Shown here: in pieces, positions 24,084 through 34,909 of the stretch
How the letters are laid out: every line of letters begins with the position of its first letter
Numbering within the stretch: the first letter of the stretch is position 1
NCBI GenBank assembly: GCA_910589415.1
Contig: OU342633.1
Span: 13,182,858 to 13,246,857, forward strand
DNA: 64,000 nt
Direction of reading: 5' to 3'
Source of the DNA: Malachius bipustulatus
Lineage: Eukaryota; Arthropoda; Insecta; Coleoptera; Melyridae
The notes under the pieces: generated by a model
Database searches by the model: none
Seen by the model: the letters and a program-made list of their open reading frames with translations, nothing else
Told to the model about the DNA's origin: nothing
Program-made: the position numbers and the translations under genes

Positions 24084-24539
24084 CGTGGGCAGGTGAATTT
24101 TGGAAAACCACTTTTTCGTAATCTGGGGGTCATGATCGGTGGACATTTGATGAGTTTGGGTGATTTTTGGAAAGTGATGTCGTCCTCAATAGTGTATTTT
24201 TTGTTAAAAAATACACTAATAACAGTTACTAGTCAAAAAAATTTCTGTTGTTTTATGCTCTTCTTTTCGCTTAATCCAGGCTCTCCAGATTCTATTGAAA
24301 AATACAACATACTAGATGTGATGTAGTCTAATACGCAACTAACTGGTGAAGTAACTACAACGCATTTTTAGCAAACCAAAATGACACACCTCTAAGCCCC
24401 AAGAATGTAAAAACAAGTGAAAACGCGCAGGTACTAGGAGATAAGGAAGGGAACACAGGAAAATGAAGAGCAGGCGGCAGACGGGTGCATTTCTATGTAA
24501 CACCACGTTGTGCAACGTTACGCAATATATCACTTTCTC

Positions 24540-24800
24540 ACGCTGATTCCCTCCTTGTTTCTTCTAATTCCCTTCTTGGTATTTCTAATTCCTCACTAAT
24601 TCCCACATTTTTTGCCAATTCCCCGTATTTTACAAGTAATTCCCAATAATTCCTCTAATTCCCCTAATTCCCCACTAATTCCCCTAATTCCCCACTAATT
24701 CCCCACTAATTCCCTACTAATTCCTGAAGTGTGTACACTAAAATTCCCCTGCGGTTTACCCCTCGTAGGCAACCCTGCAGCAGTTTCCAAAGTCTGCTGG
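24540..24800 (-). repeat. Right arm of the distant inverted repeat with AATTCCC minisatellite
   Basis: Contains irregular CTAATTCCCC units (24600-24725), then the inverse of the left arm: CTGCGGTTTACCCCTC, TAGGCAACCCTGCAG, GTTTCCAAAG. Unlike the left arm it lacks the 160-bp insert between the last two blocks. The arm cuts into the end of a hAT transposase frame. Confidence 0.6.
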
Positions 24801-26160
24801 TAACCGCCACTCTGCATTCAGATGCTCAATTTTATCCTCATCAACTAACTGAGGGAAAAATTTCAAAGAATCACTGACGATACCTGATATTTCTCCAGAC
24901 AGTGCTACTTTTGGATTAAATGAGATACAAAATTTAAAACTGGACTGTTAAATGTGAAGCGATTCTTAATTTTAGTGCTCAACTGAATATAAAAATCCAA
25001 TGCTCGCAGTTTGAAATTTTTCACCTCTTGAGCGTCAATATTTGCACTTGTGAGTAGAAGTTCGACCTTTGCACCAAAATAACAACTACTATCAATGTCA
25101 ATAAAATTACGGGGGTTCGATACATCAATGCTATTTAATACAACAGAATCAATGTAGTCTCTTTTTATAAAATTTCTTAGTATTGTTTTGAATAATTCAG
25201 ATGTTCTTGTCAATAGTAAATGTATTTTTGGTTTTTCGCTCTGAAATTCCAAATTAAGCCAAAACCAAGTTTGACTTGGTTTGAGGATTTTATGTGGCTT
25301 TTCATTCAAAAATACTTGGCACTCTTTCAGCATGTCAGTTCTCTTAGCACTATTTGAAAAGTAATTATAAATACTTCTGGCAAACTCTTCTATCGATTTT
25401 GGGAGTTTGTTTGCTGCCGCCGAAGAACACAAGTGAAATGAGTGACAAACGCACCCCAAAACAAATAGATTTGGAATGCCCCTTTTAAATAATGTCTGAA
25501 CCCCGCCAATATTACCCATCATAACACTAGCATTATCAGCTGCTAGACCAATAGGTTTTTTAATTGGTAGATCGTTCTGATTTAAATGATCTACAATTGC
25601 TTCATATATAAACTAACAGCCAATGCAGACTTTACTTCCACCAAACCAAAAAACATATCTTTAACTTAATGGCCATTGTGATACCGTAACAAAATAGCCA
25701 GTGATTTTTTAGTGCTGATATCAGTCGGTTCATCAATTATTATTAAAGAGTACCCATGCAGAGACATCAGCAATGTCTTCTTGAATAATTTGTAACGCTT
25801 CTGCAAGAAATTCTGCGAAGATTGCGCAATTTCTGAGTCCGAACAAACAGACTCAATTAACTTTGGCAAGTGGTCCATGAGTAAAAAGGGCAAATTATGT
25901 TCATGTAGAAACATAACCAGCTTTGACTCTCCTTCCTGAATCTTTTTTTGTAGCCTAGATTGAGGATTTTGAGACACCCTTGGACGCTTTTAATCTTTCG
26001 GTGTGCAATCTTGTTAGCTGATGCCTTTCAATGTGTGATTTTCCACCTGTTATAAATTTCTCACATGCATTGCAATATGTTTTTCCATTTTTTGATACTA
26101 GCCAATTACCAAATTCAACTGTCCACTCATGTTTGAAATCGTGCTTGTAAATCTTAATTT
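24800..26160 (-). pseudogene. hAT-like transposase (ZMYM/SCAND3-like), broken and 3'-truncated
   Basis: Minus-strand pieces in order: a BED-like zinc finger with CNACEKF and HIERHQ (about 26000-26150), then FLHEHNLPFLLMDHLPKL and SLIIIDEPTDISTKKSLAIL (25666-25977), which holds the first catalytic Asp of the hAT RNase-H fold. NIGGVQTLFKRGIPNLFVLG and CVCHSFHLC follow (24905-25522). The frame is extended by PKVALSGEISGIV and HLNAEWRLPADFG down to about 24800. There the homology stops at the inverted repeat, and the C-terminal dimerisation domain is missing. Frameshifts and stops lie at about 25530-25660 and 25980. Dead copy. An acidic frame at 26098-26301 (PENSDTDDDQ) may be the N-terminal extension. 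Confidence 0.8.
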
Positions 26161-26987
26161 TTTGGTGTTGAGATGGAACTGATACCGATTCTTCTGTGTT
26201 GCTGTTATAGTGATCAATTGATCATCATCAGTATCACTGTTTTCCGGCTCAATATCCTGATTTCCTCTTTTTCTTTTAGTAGTTACTGAAACTGATTCCA
26301 TTGTTTCAATCTCCTCCTCATGATCAGTATCACTTTTTGTTTTATCCTCAGTTGTTGGTGTTGGTTCTGCAGTTTTGAGTTTCCTTGTAATAAATCTAGA
26401 ACAACAAGAAAATGTTGATTCATAGGGAAAATTGTTATTGTCTGAGGCTTAAACCACTTACTTGTCCATCCTTGACCACTATTAACAATAACACAGTACA
26501 CAAAACAATGAGTGATAAAAAAAAATATTTGCTGTTGCAATGGACAATAAACAACGCTTTGCTTTGGAATTTGCTTTGTTCTGGGCTCTGGCCTGGAATA
26601 ATTTTTATCATATTTTATTAGCATTTATTTATTTGAAAACAGACTGGAAAAGGTAATAAGAATTCGTTACGTCAAGTCACTCACGTCATGAATCATTATG
26701 TCTTATGTCATTGATCAATCATTACGATTTACGATATTGATACATATTTGGTGATGGCGAACAATGTTACTAAAGCTCTACAGTCTACAGCGAATCGCAA
26801 AAAATATGATTGTACTTAATTCATTTGATATATTTTTTTAGCAGTAGTGCATGGAAAAATGCGTCACAATCGGTAATATTTAAAAACGTACTAGATTTTG
26901 ATTAGATTCTATTACGGCGGATTGTCGTACTAGAATGTAATATTTAGTACTAGATCTAGTACGAACGTACTAGGACTGGCAACACTG
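24800..26987 (-). mobile_element. hAT element remnant with one clear terminus
   Basis: The right end reads GACTGGCAACACTG at 26974-26987. On the minus strand this is CAGTGTTGCCAGTC, a standard hAT-type start, followed by TAGTACGTTCGTAC-type repeats. A very similar end (CAGTGTTACCAGTC) lies at 7640 in the opposite direction. The 8 bases flanking the two ends do not match, so the pair is not proven to be one element. Confidence 0.65.
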
Positions 26988-27349
26988 TGCAATGCGCAAC
27001 ATGGTAACCCTATCAATAGAGGTCGTTATGAGTTCTTTGGGATTTGAATCTTTTTATATTAACTACTAATGGGGGTTCCTATTTAAATCTTCAAGTCACC
27101 CCCACCCCTATGCAGGAGGTGAGGGTGGGGGGGGTTCTTGTGTGCAAACGATGTCTCCCTCAAAAACAAACAACTTTTGTCCCAAACTTTTTTTCAGAGA
27201 ATGTTTCTCCTCTCCAATAATTCCGAAAATAGATTAAAAGGGATCACTTAGTATAATGTATAAACTTCATCTTATTATGAGACAATGATTTAATGACATG
27301 TTATCATGTATCTGGATTATTAATTGAATTTAGATAAATAACTGTAGCA
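26988..27349. other. No gene; G-rich tract
   Basis: 27112-27140 is a G-rich strand (GGAGGTGAGGGTGGGGGGGG) that could form a quadruplex. Nothing else is recognisable. Confidence 0.4.
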
Positions 27350-27351
27350 TT

Positions 27352-27585
27352 GGCCGGAGTAACGTTGTAACTTACATTTTTATAGGAGGCGAAAAAAATT
27401 AAGCTTGCATCGTTATTGATGGATAGTTTTCATTTAGCGATTCTTAAAACATTATTTAAATATTTAAAGGGTTAAAGGGAACTCATGCAACACTTCTTGT
27501 ATTGGCGGAAGCATTCTGTCTATTTACTACTGAAGCGAAAAAATCACTCCAAAAAATGATGTAAGTTACAACGTTACTCCGGCCA
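27352..27585. mobile_element. MITE with 27-28 bp perfect terminal inverted repeats
   Basis: TTGGCCGGAGTAACGTTGTA and the next 8 bases at the left end recur exactly inverted at the right end (about 27557-27585), about 180 bp apart. The interior is A/T-rich and non-coding. Target duplication is not clear. Confidence 0.7.
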
Positions 27586-28449
27586 AGGTTACAATTAGTG
27601 TCGGGATTTATTATTCTTACTTCTCAACCACACCATCGAGATATGTTTGTAATTAGTTTATCTCATTCTATTTTGTCTTTTTCAGGAATTCTTAGCGGTT
27701 ATATTATGTGCCTACATAATATTCGGAAATGCTTCAATTAAAATGATCGAAACAATTAAGAAGGTCGAAGAAAATTGAGAAAATCGAAGATTCCCCTCCC
27801 CCTGCAAACTTGTAAATTATTTAGCTGAACAAATTGTTCATTTTGGTTCTTCGTTCATTGATGTTGATTCATGAGACTGTGGGAGAGTGAAATAAAATTG
27901 AGTATGGGAAGGATTTTTCCCCTTAGCAACCTACATCAGTTACGTGGTATAAAGTTATGTGACAGGTTGCGTGTTAGATTTTATCTAACATAACAGCACA
28001 AAATAGTGAGTAAAAATAAAAAACAGTAAAATTAGTGAGTCCCAGTTAATATGAAAAATTAAATTTAAAAAATAAAAATACGAAAACTCTAAAATTACAG
28101 TTTAAATTAATAATTTGAATATCGGAGGTTCTAAATTTCAGCATTACACCTTATTAAAAAATAACTATTTAAAAAAACTGAATACTTACAAGTGATTTTT
28201 GAACAATTGGAAAAACCGCTTTCTCAGGATTTGACCCAAATTTGGAAAGTTCAATGAATATCAATTATAATAAATAACGAATTATACGAGTAATAAATTC
28301 CGCTATCCTTTCCTTATTATAAAAGGAAATAAAATCTATAAACCTGGCAACAATAAGTCACTAATAATTCCAAGAGTCTACTAAATAAACATTTCAGCAC
28401 CTCTAAATGTAAACAAATTTCGCAATACTCGAAAATTATTATTTTTGTT
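27586..28449. other. No gene seen
   Basis: AT-rich sequence without coding frames, termini or repeats that I can identify. Confidence 0.4.
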
Positions 28450-28813
28450 GTGACTTTTACCTTTGATAATACAATCATCTCCGGCATAGATCAGATGATG
28501 TACGAGATGATTACAAACTTGCCGCATAAAACAAAAGAATTTCTTACAAAAATCTATCACGATGTCTGGTTACGCAACGAGGTTATCGACGCATGGAAAA
28601 ACATCATTGTAGTTCCCATTCCCAAATCCGGGAAAGATCTGTCTAATGCTGATTCGTATTGGCCGATCACTGCTCTCTTGCATTGTCAAGACATTCGAAC
28701 TCATTGTCAAACACTGATTGGAATATTTTCTGCAGGTCAACAAAACGCTGCCTCGAAACTAGTTCGGCATCAGGAAGGGCCTGAGCACTACTGCCGCAGC
28801 CTCACTTTTATTT
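28450..28813 (+). pseudogene. Non-LTR retrotransposon reverse transcriptase fragment
   Basis: About 60 residues match the N-terminal RT blocks of insect LINEs: GIDQMMYEMITNLP, then WKNIIVVPIPKSGKDLSNAD and SYWPITALL (the usual form is SYRPI.LL). After LL a frameshift occurs, and further RT sequence is seen in another frame (for example RKGLSTT) before the homology ends at the array boundary at 28814. The YxDD active site is absent, and so are the other ends of the element. The break against the array shows that the array or a rearrangement cut into it. Confidence 0.75.
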
Positions 28814-29349
28814 ACGTTTTCACTCTTGAATCCTGAACAGTAAATGGGAAGGTCATTATGGAGATGAGCGGCATTGGTATAGGGCGATTTGGCTTATGCT
28901 ATCGGATAGCTTGCGTCTCTAGGAGTATCAAGGTACCATTGAATTTTTGCGCCGGCAAGTAATAGTCGAGAAATAAGGCCTCAAAGTTTCATCCTTGCCC
29001 TAATACGCGTATATTCGTACATAATACGTTCGAACAGGAAGCCGCACTCCGTCGGACACACGACTCTGAGTGCGTGCTTCCCGTCGAGCGTATATGTACA
29101 AACACACGTAATGACACTTTAAGGCCTTATTTCTCGACTATTACTTGCCGGCGCAAAAATTCAATGGTACCTTGATACTCCTAGAGACACAAGCTATCCG
29201 ATAGTATAAGCCATTTCGCCCTATATCCATGCCGCTCATCTCCATAATTACCAATGGGAATGTTTTCATGTACTCCCTTTCCCAAATTATATCAGGCAAT
29301 AAGTTTTTCGCTGTAAGTTCATTTTTTTCTTCATTTTCGAACGGTGATG
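28814..29349 (-). pseudogene. V0: truncated viral module, interrupted by a MITE
   Basis: Only the part that codes for the N-terminal region of the RdRp fragment is present (about 125 bp without the insertion). It is cut at 28814 against the LINE fragment and split by the 402-bp MITE at 28851-29252. It marks the left edge of the array. Confidence 0.75.
28851..29252. mobile_element. hAT-type MITE with 8-bp target duplication
   Basis: 402 bp with arms of about 150 bp. The ends are GGTCATTATGGAGATGAGCG on the left and the inverse of GGTAATTATGGAGATGAGCG on the right. Flanks are AATGGGAA at 28843-28850 and AATGGGAA at 29253-29260, an exact 8-bp duplication. All eight full V copies show the empty site with a single AATGGGAA, which proves the insertion and its borders. 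An 8-bp duplication fits hAT. The interior has GC-rich loops (AAGCCGCACTCCGTCGGAC) and no gene. Confidence 0.9.
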
Positions 29350-29836
29350 AACAAATGGTTTCTGGCTAAATGGGCTAGCAATGTCCGATGGCAAAAAATA
29401 ATAGTCAGAGTAAAGGGTGAAAATAATGAATTAAAAAAATTTCTTCACAGCAGCTCACCAAGTCTCTCTGCTGAGATGAAAATTACAAATTGCTAACGGG
29501 TTTGGGTTTGGGTCATTGAAATATGGATTGGAAAAAGGTATAATTTTTTATTGATTTATATATTCACACATCTTCCTTTATAGATCCAACTCCTCCAGGA
29601 CAAAAGCGCTACTAATGGTAGGTGCTGACTAAGTTTTACAAGAGGCTCATTCAGAGCCACTAGCCTATAGGCTAGATTAACAAATGGTCTCTGGCTAAAT
29701 GGGCAAGCAATGTCCGATGGCAAAAAAAAAATAGCTAGAGTAAAGGGTGAAAATAATGAATTAAAAAATCTCTTCACAGCAGCTCACCAAGTCTCTCTGT
29801 CAGCAAACGGGTTTGGGTCATTAAAATATGGATTGG
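29350..29836. repeat. S-A-S satellite run between V0 and V1 (1 A module)
   Basis: One A module near 29.57 kb. The second S is the short form (159 bp), lacking the GCTGAGATGAAAATTACAAG part. A minus frame of 73 codons across S and A recurs in several monomers and is a product of the repeat. Confidence 0.85.
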
Positions 29837-30867
29837 GGTGCACATCAATCTGACGATCAGTAGCGACAAGCGAGTCGTCCCCAAGTACTAAATGATCACA
29901 TACATTGACTCCCATCTTTCGTACGCAATACTGGGTAACAATCCAGTTTACGATGGAATCAATGAGCTGGGTAAAGTAACTTCCGCTTGCAACTCCTTTT
30001 CTTTTTCGATACCTTTCACCGTTGCACATGCGAATCGGAGTACAAATGAAATACTCAACGATCTTCTTCCACGCTCTGTACAACTTGTGGGTATCAGGAA
30101 TACCATAATCTTGATAGGCCGTCAGGTCAATATTACTGAGTAGCACGTCAAAAGCTACCCGCACCAGCCAAGCTGGATGATGGTTTTATCAAAACGACTC
30201 TAGTCAGAAGACATGAAACTTTTATATTTCGCAAAACGCAGAAATATCTTCCTACATCCTCTGCGTGCAGTCTCAAATCCGTAAGCAAGTGGCGTATTAG
30301 CTTCCTTGAATGCTTGAATTGGTGGTAACGCAAAACATGCTTCCTGAAATGAAACAGTGCAGGGGTATCCCCACACCGCACGAACTTTTTTCTGTCCCTT
30401 CTCGACGAGATGTGGTCGTACGTATGCTGCGCAGTCTGGTAGACTGACTCGTTTTCCTTCTTTTATCAAGTGTCAAACCGTTCGAATGCTCCTAAATGTG
30501 TCCGGGTCCATAGCAACTTCCTTCTTACTTGAATAGCCATACTCCTTCCATGGTAGACCTGGTGATGAACCCCAATTATCGAGAGTCTTAAGGGGAAGGT
30601 CATTAATTTCAACTGGATCAGTAGCTGTCCAATTATGCAAACGAGACTTGGGTCCAAGTCGGCCCTAATTTATAATTTACATCTTCTGTTATAAACAGAT
30701 CAAAAAATCCCAGGGAGTTTTATCAATCATGTTAAAAATTGACGTTTTCACTCTTGAATCCTGAACAGTAAATGGGAATGTTTTCATGTACTCCCTTTCC
30801 CTAATTATATCAGGCAATAAGTTTTTCGCTGTAAGTTCATTTTTTTCTTCATTTTCGAACGGTGATG
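29837..30867 (-). pseudogene. V1: endogenous partitivirus-like RdRp fragment
   Basis: Viral RNA-dependent RNA polymerase sequence, minus strand, without N- and C-termini. Recognisable in order: a SSPGLPW block near 30560, KVRAVWGYP (30370-30400), the motif A core SRFDKTI (near 30190), motif B SGSYFTQLIDSIVN (about 29945-29990) and motif C LGDDS (29868-29885). This set and spacing are those of partitivirus-like RdRps. Breaks: TGA at 30473-30475, TAG at 30200-30202 just before motif A, a frameshift just after motif A at about 30170, and several stops in the part above 30660. The homology ends soon after the GDD, where satellite S begins. No capsid gene or second genome segment is present. The longer 63- and 83-codon frames in other phases are shadows. 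Type: motif B starts GVASG. Confidence 0.85.
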
Positions 30868-31355
30868 AACAAATGGTTTCTGGCTAAATGGGCTAGCAAT
30901 GTCCGATGGCAAAAAAAATAGCTAGAGTAAAGGGTGAAAATAATGAATTAAAAAAATTTCTTCACAGCAGCTCACCAAGTCTCTCTGCTGAGATGAAAAT
31001 TACAAGATTGCTAACGGGTTTGGGTTTGGGTCATTGAAATATGGATTGGAAAAAGGTATAATTTTTTATTGATTTATATATTCACACATCTTCCTTTATA
31101 GATCCAACTCCTCCAGGACAAAAGCGCTACTAATGGTAGGTGCTGACTAAGTTTTACAAGAGGCTCATTCAGAGCCACTAGCCTATAGGCTAGATTAACA
31201 AATGGTCTCTGGCTAAATGGGCAAGCAATGTCCGATGGCAAAAAAAAAAATAGCTAGAGTAAAGGGTGAAAATAATGAATTAAAAAATCTCTTCACAGCA
31301 GCTCACCAAGTCTCTCTGTCAGCAAACGGGTTTGGGTCATTAAAATATGGATTGG
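30868..31355. repeat. S-A-S satellite run between V1 and V2 (1 A module)
   Basis: S 30868-31049, A 31050-31196, short S 31197-31355. These borders were used to define the modules. Confidence 0.85.
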
Positions 31356-32386
31356 GGTGCACATCAATCTGACGATCAGTAGCGACAAGCGAGTCGTCCC
31401 CAAGTACTAAATGATCACATACATTGACTCCCATCTTTCGTACGCAATACTGGGTAACAATCCAGTTTACGATGGAATCAATGAGCTGGGTAAAGTAACT
31501 TCCGCTTGCAACTCCTTTTCTTTTTCGATACCTTTCACCGTTGCACATGCGAATCGGAGTACAAATGAAATACTCAACGATCTTCTTCCACGCTCTGTAC
31601 AACTTGTGGGTATCAGGAATACCATAATCTTGATAGGCCGTCAGGTCAATATTACTGAGTAGCACGTCAAAAGCTACCCGCACCAGCCAAGCTGGATGAT
31701 GGTTTTATCAAAACGACTCTAGTCAGAAGACATGAAACTTTTATATTTCGCAAAACGCAGAAATATCTTCCTACATCCTCCGCGTGCAGTCTCAAATCCG
31801 TAAGCAAGTGGCGTATTAGCTTCCTTGAATGCTTGAATTGGTGGTAACGCAAAACATGCTTCCTGAAATGAAACAGTGCAGGGGTATCCCCACACCGCAC
31901 GAACTTTTTTCTGTCCCTTCTCGACGAGATGTGGTCGTACGTATGCTGCGCAGTCTGGTAGACTGACTCGTTTTCCTTCTTTTATCAAGTGTCAAACCGT
32001 TCGAATGCTCCTAAATGTGTCCGGGTCCATAGCAACTTCCTTCTTACTTGAATAGCCATACTCCTTCCATGGTAGACCTGGTGATGAACCCCAATTATCG
32101 AGAGTCTTAAGGGGAAGGTCATTAATTTCAACTGGATCAGTAGCTGTCCAATTATGCAAACGAGACTTGGGTCCAAGTCGGCCCTAATTTATAATTTACA
32201 TCTTCTGTTATAAACAGATCAAAAAATCCCAGGGAGTTTTATCAATCATGTTAAAAATTGACGTTTTCACTCTTGAATCCTGAACAGTAAATGGGAATGT
32301 TTTCATGTACTCCCTTTCCCTAATTATATCAGGCAATAAGTTTTTCGCTGTAAGTTCATTTTTTTCTTCATTTTCGAACGGTGATG
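31356..32386 (-). pseudogene. V2: endogenous partitivirus-like RdRp fragment
   Basis: Same extent and same breaks as V1 (TGA near 31992, TAG at 31719-31721, frameshift after motif A). It belongs to the GVASG type with V1 and V5. One difference from V1 is CCTCCGCGTG instead of CCTCTGCGTG, changing one residue of the AR(R/G)GCRK segment. Confidence 0.85.
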
Positions 32387-33878
32387 AACAAATGGTTTCT
32401 GGCTAAATGGGCTAGCAATGTCCGATGGCAAAAAAAATAGCTAGAGTAAAGGGTGAAAATAATGAATTAAAAAAATTTCTTCACAGCAGCTCACCAAGTC
32501 TCTCTGCTGAGATGAAAATTACAAGATTGCTAACGGGTTTGGGTTTGGGTCATTGAAATATGGATTGGAAAAAGATATAATTTTTTATTGATATATATAT
32601 ATATATTCACACATCTTCCTTTATAGATCCAACTCCTCCAGGACAAAAGCGCTACTAATAGTAGGTGCTGACTAAGTTTTACAAGAGGCTCATTCAGAGC
32701 CACTAGCCTATAGGCTAGATTAACAAATGGTCTCTGGCTAAATGGGCAAGCAATGTCCGATGGCAAAAAAATAGCTAGAGTAAAGGGTGAAAATAATGAA
32801 TTAAAAAAATTTATTCACAGCAGCTCACCAAGTCTCTCTGCTGAGATGAAAATTACAAATTGCTAACGGGTTTGGGTTTGGGTCATTGAAATATGGATTG
32901 GAAAAAGATATAATTTTTTATTGATTTATATATTCACACATCTTCCTTTATAGATCCAACTCCTCCAGGACAAAAGCGCTACTAATAGTAGGTGCTGACT
33001 AAGTTTTACAAGAGGCTCATTCAGAGCCGCTAGCCTATAGGCTAGATTAACAAATGGTCTCTGGCTAAATGGGCAAGCAATGTCCGATGGCAAAAAAAAT
33101 AGCTAGAGTAAAGGGTGAAAATAATGAATTAAAAAAATTTCTTCACAGCAGCTCACCAAGTCTCTCTGCTGAGATGAAAATTACAAGATTGCTAACGGGT
33201 TTGGGTTTGGGTCATTGAAATATGGATTGGAAAAAGATAATTTTTTATTGATTTATATATTCACACATCTTCCTTTATAGATCCAACTCCTCCAGGACAA
33301 AGCGCTACTAATAGTAGGTGCTGACTAACTTTTACAAGAGGCTCATTCAGAGCCACTAGCCTATAAGCTAGATTAACAAATGGTCTCTGGCTAAATGGGC
33401 AAGCAATGTCCGATGGCAAAAAAATAGCTAGAGTAAAGGGTGAAAATAATGAATTAAAAAAATTTCTTCACAGCAGCTCACCAAGTCTCTCTGCTGAGAT
33501 GAAAATTACAAGATTGCTAACGGGTTTGGGTTTGGGTCATTGAAATATGGATTGGAAAAAGATATAATTTTTTATTGATTTATATATTCACACATCTTCC
33601 TTTATAGATCCAACTCCTCCAGGACAAAAGCGCTACTAATAGTAGGTGCTGACTAAGTTTTACAAGAGGCTCATTCAGAGCCACTAGCCTATAGGCTAGA
33701 TTAACAAATGGTCTCTGGCTAAATGGGCAAGCAATGTCCGATGGCAAAAAATAATAGCTAGAGTAAAGGGTGAAAATAATGAATTAAAAAATCTCTTCAC
33801 AGCAGCTCACCAAGTCTCTCTGCTGAGATAAAAAATACAAGATTGCTAACGGGTTTGGGTCATTAAAATATGGATTGG
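32387..33878. repeat. Satellite run between V2 and V3 (4 A modules)
   Basis: Four S-A monomers of 325-330 bp. The first A has an expanded TATATATATA stretch (32590). The third carries three linked markers: ACAAAGCGC (one A lost), CTAACTTTTAC, and CCTATAAGCT. These markers tag the block copied to 36.1 and 41.3 kb. Confidence 0.85.
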
Positions 33879-34909
33879 GGTGCACATCAATCTGACGATC
33901 AGTAGCGACAAGCGAGTCGTCCCCAAGTACTAAATGATCACATACATTGACTCCCATCTTTCGTACGCAATACTGGGTAACAATCCAGTTTACGATGGAA
34001 TCAATGAGCTGGGTAAAGTAACTTCCGCTTGTAACTCCTTTTCTTTTTCGAGACATTTCACCGTTGCACATGCGAATCGGAGTACAAATGAAATACTCAA
34101 CGATCTTCTTCCACGCTCTGTACAACTTGTGGGTATCAGGAATACCATAATCTTGATAGGCCGTCAGGTCAATATTACTGAGTAGCACGTCAAAAGCTAC
34201 CCGCACCAGCCAAGCTGGATGATGGTTTTATCAAAACGACTCTAGTCAGAAGACATGAAACTTTTATATTTCGCAAAACGCAGAAATATCTTCCTACATC
34301 CTCTGCGTGCAGTCTCAAATCCGTAAGCAAGTGGCGTATTAGCTTCCTTGAATGCTTGAATTGGTGGTAACGCAAAACATGCTTCCTGAAATGAAACAGT
34401 GCAGGGGTATCCCCACACCGCACGAACTTTTTTCTGTCCCTTCTCGACGAGATGTGGTCGTACGTATGCTGCGCAGTCTGGTAGACTGACTCGTTTTCCT
34501 TCTTTTATCAAGTGTCAAACCGTTCGAATGCTCCTAAATGTGTCCGGGTCCATAGCAACTTCCTTCTTACTTGAATAGCCATACTCCTTCCATGGTAGAC
34601 CTGGTGATGAACCCCAATTATCGAGAGTCTTAAGGGGAAGGTCATTAATTTCAACTGGATCAGTAGCTGTCCAATTATGCAAACGAGACTTGGGTCCAAG
34701 TCGGCCCTAATTTATAATTTACATCTTCTGTTATAAACAGATCAAAAAATCCCAGGGAGTTTTATCAATCATGTTAAAAATTGACGTTTTCACTCTTGAA
34801 TCCTGAACAGTAAATGGGAATGTTTTCATGTACTCCCTTTCCCTAATTATATCAGGCAATAAGTTTTTCGCTGTAAGTTCATTTTTTTCTTCATTTTCGA
34901 ACGGTGATG
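33879..34909 (-). pseudogene. V3: endogenous partitivirus-like RdRp fragment
   Basis: Same breaks as V1 (TGA near 34515, TAG at 34242-34244, frameshift after motif A). It belongs to a second type with V4 and V6: CNGEMSRKRKGVTSG before motif B. The GDD is kept. The run-on past the RdRp into S encodes a different tail because the long S form follows. Confidence 0.85.

Noticed and set aside
7640..26987. A single 19-kb hAT element
   Set aside because: The ends look alike, but the 8 bp outside them (GCACCAAT and TGCAATGC) do not match, so one insertion event is not supported; kept only as a finding about nested repeats.
29556..29777. 70-78 codon minus frame in several satellite monomers
   Set aside because: It spans the S-A modules, is lost in many monomers through small indels, and has no homology I recognise.
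29892..30143. 83-codon plus-strand frame inside each viral module (also near 31.4, 33.9, 36.8, 39.5, 42.0 and 47.3 kb)
   Set aside because: It is the antisense shadow of the RdRp motif B-C region. It recurs only because the module is repeated, and shows no domain.
30466..30657. 63-codon minus frame at the upper part of each viral module
   Set aside because: Another phase of the same strand carries the recognisable RdRp blocks (SSPGLPW), so this frame is a shadow.
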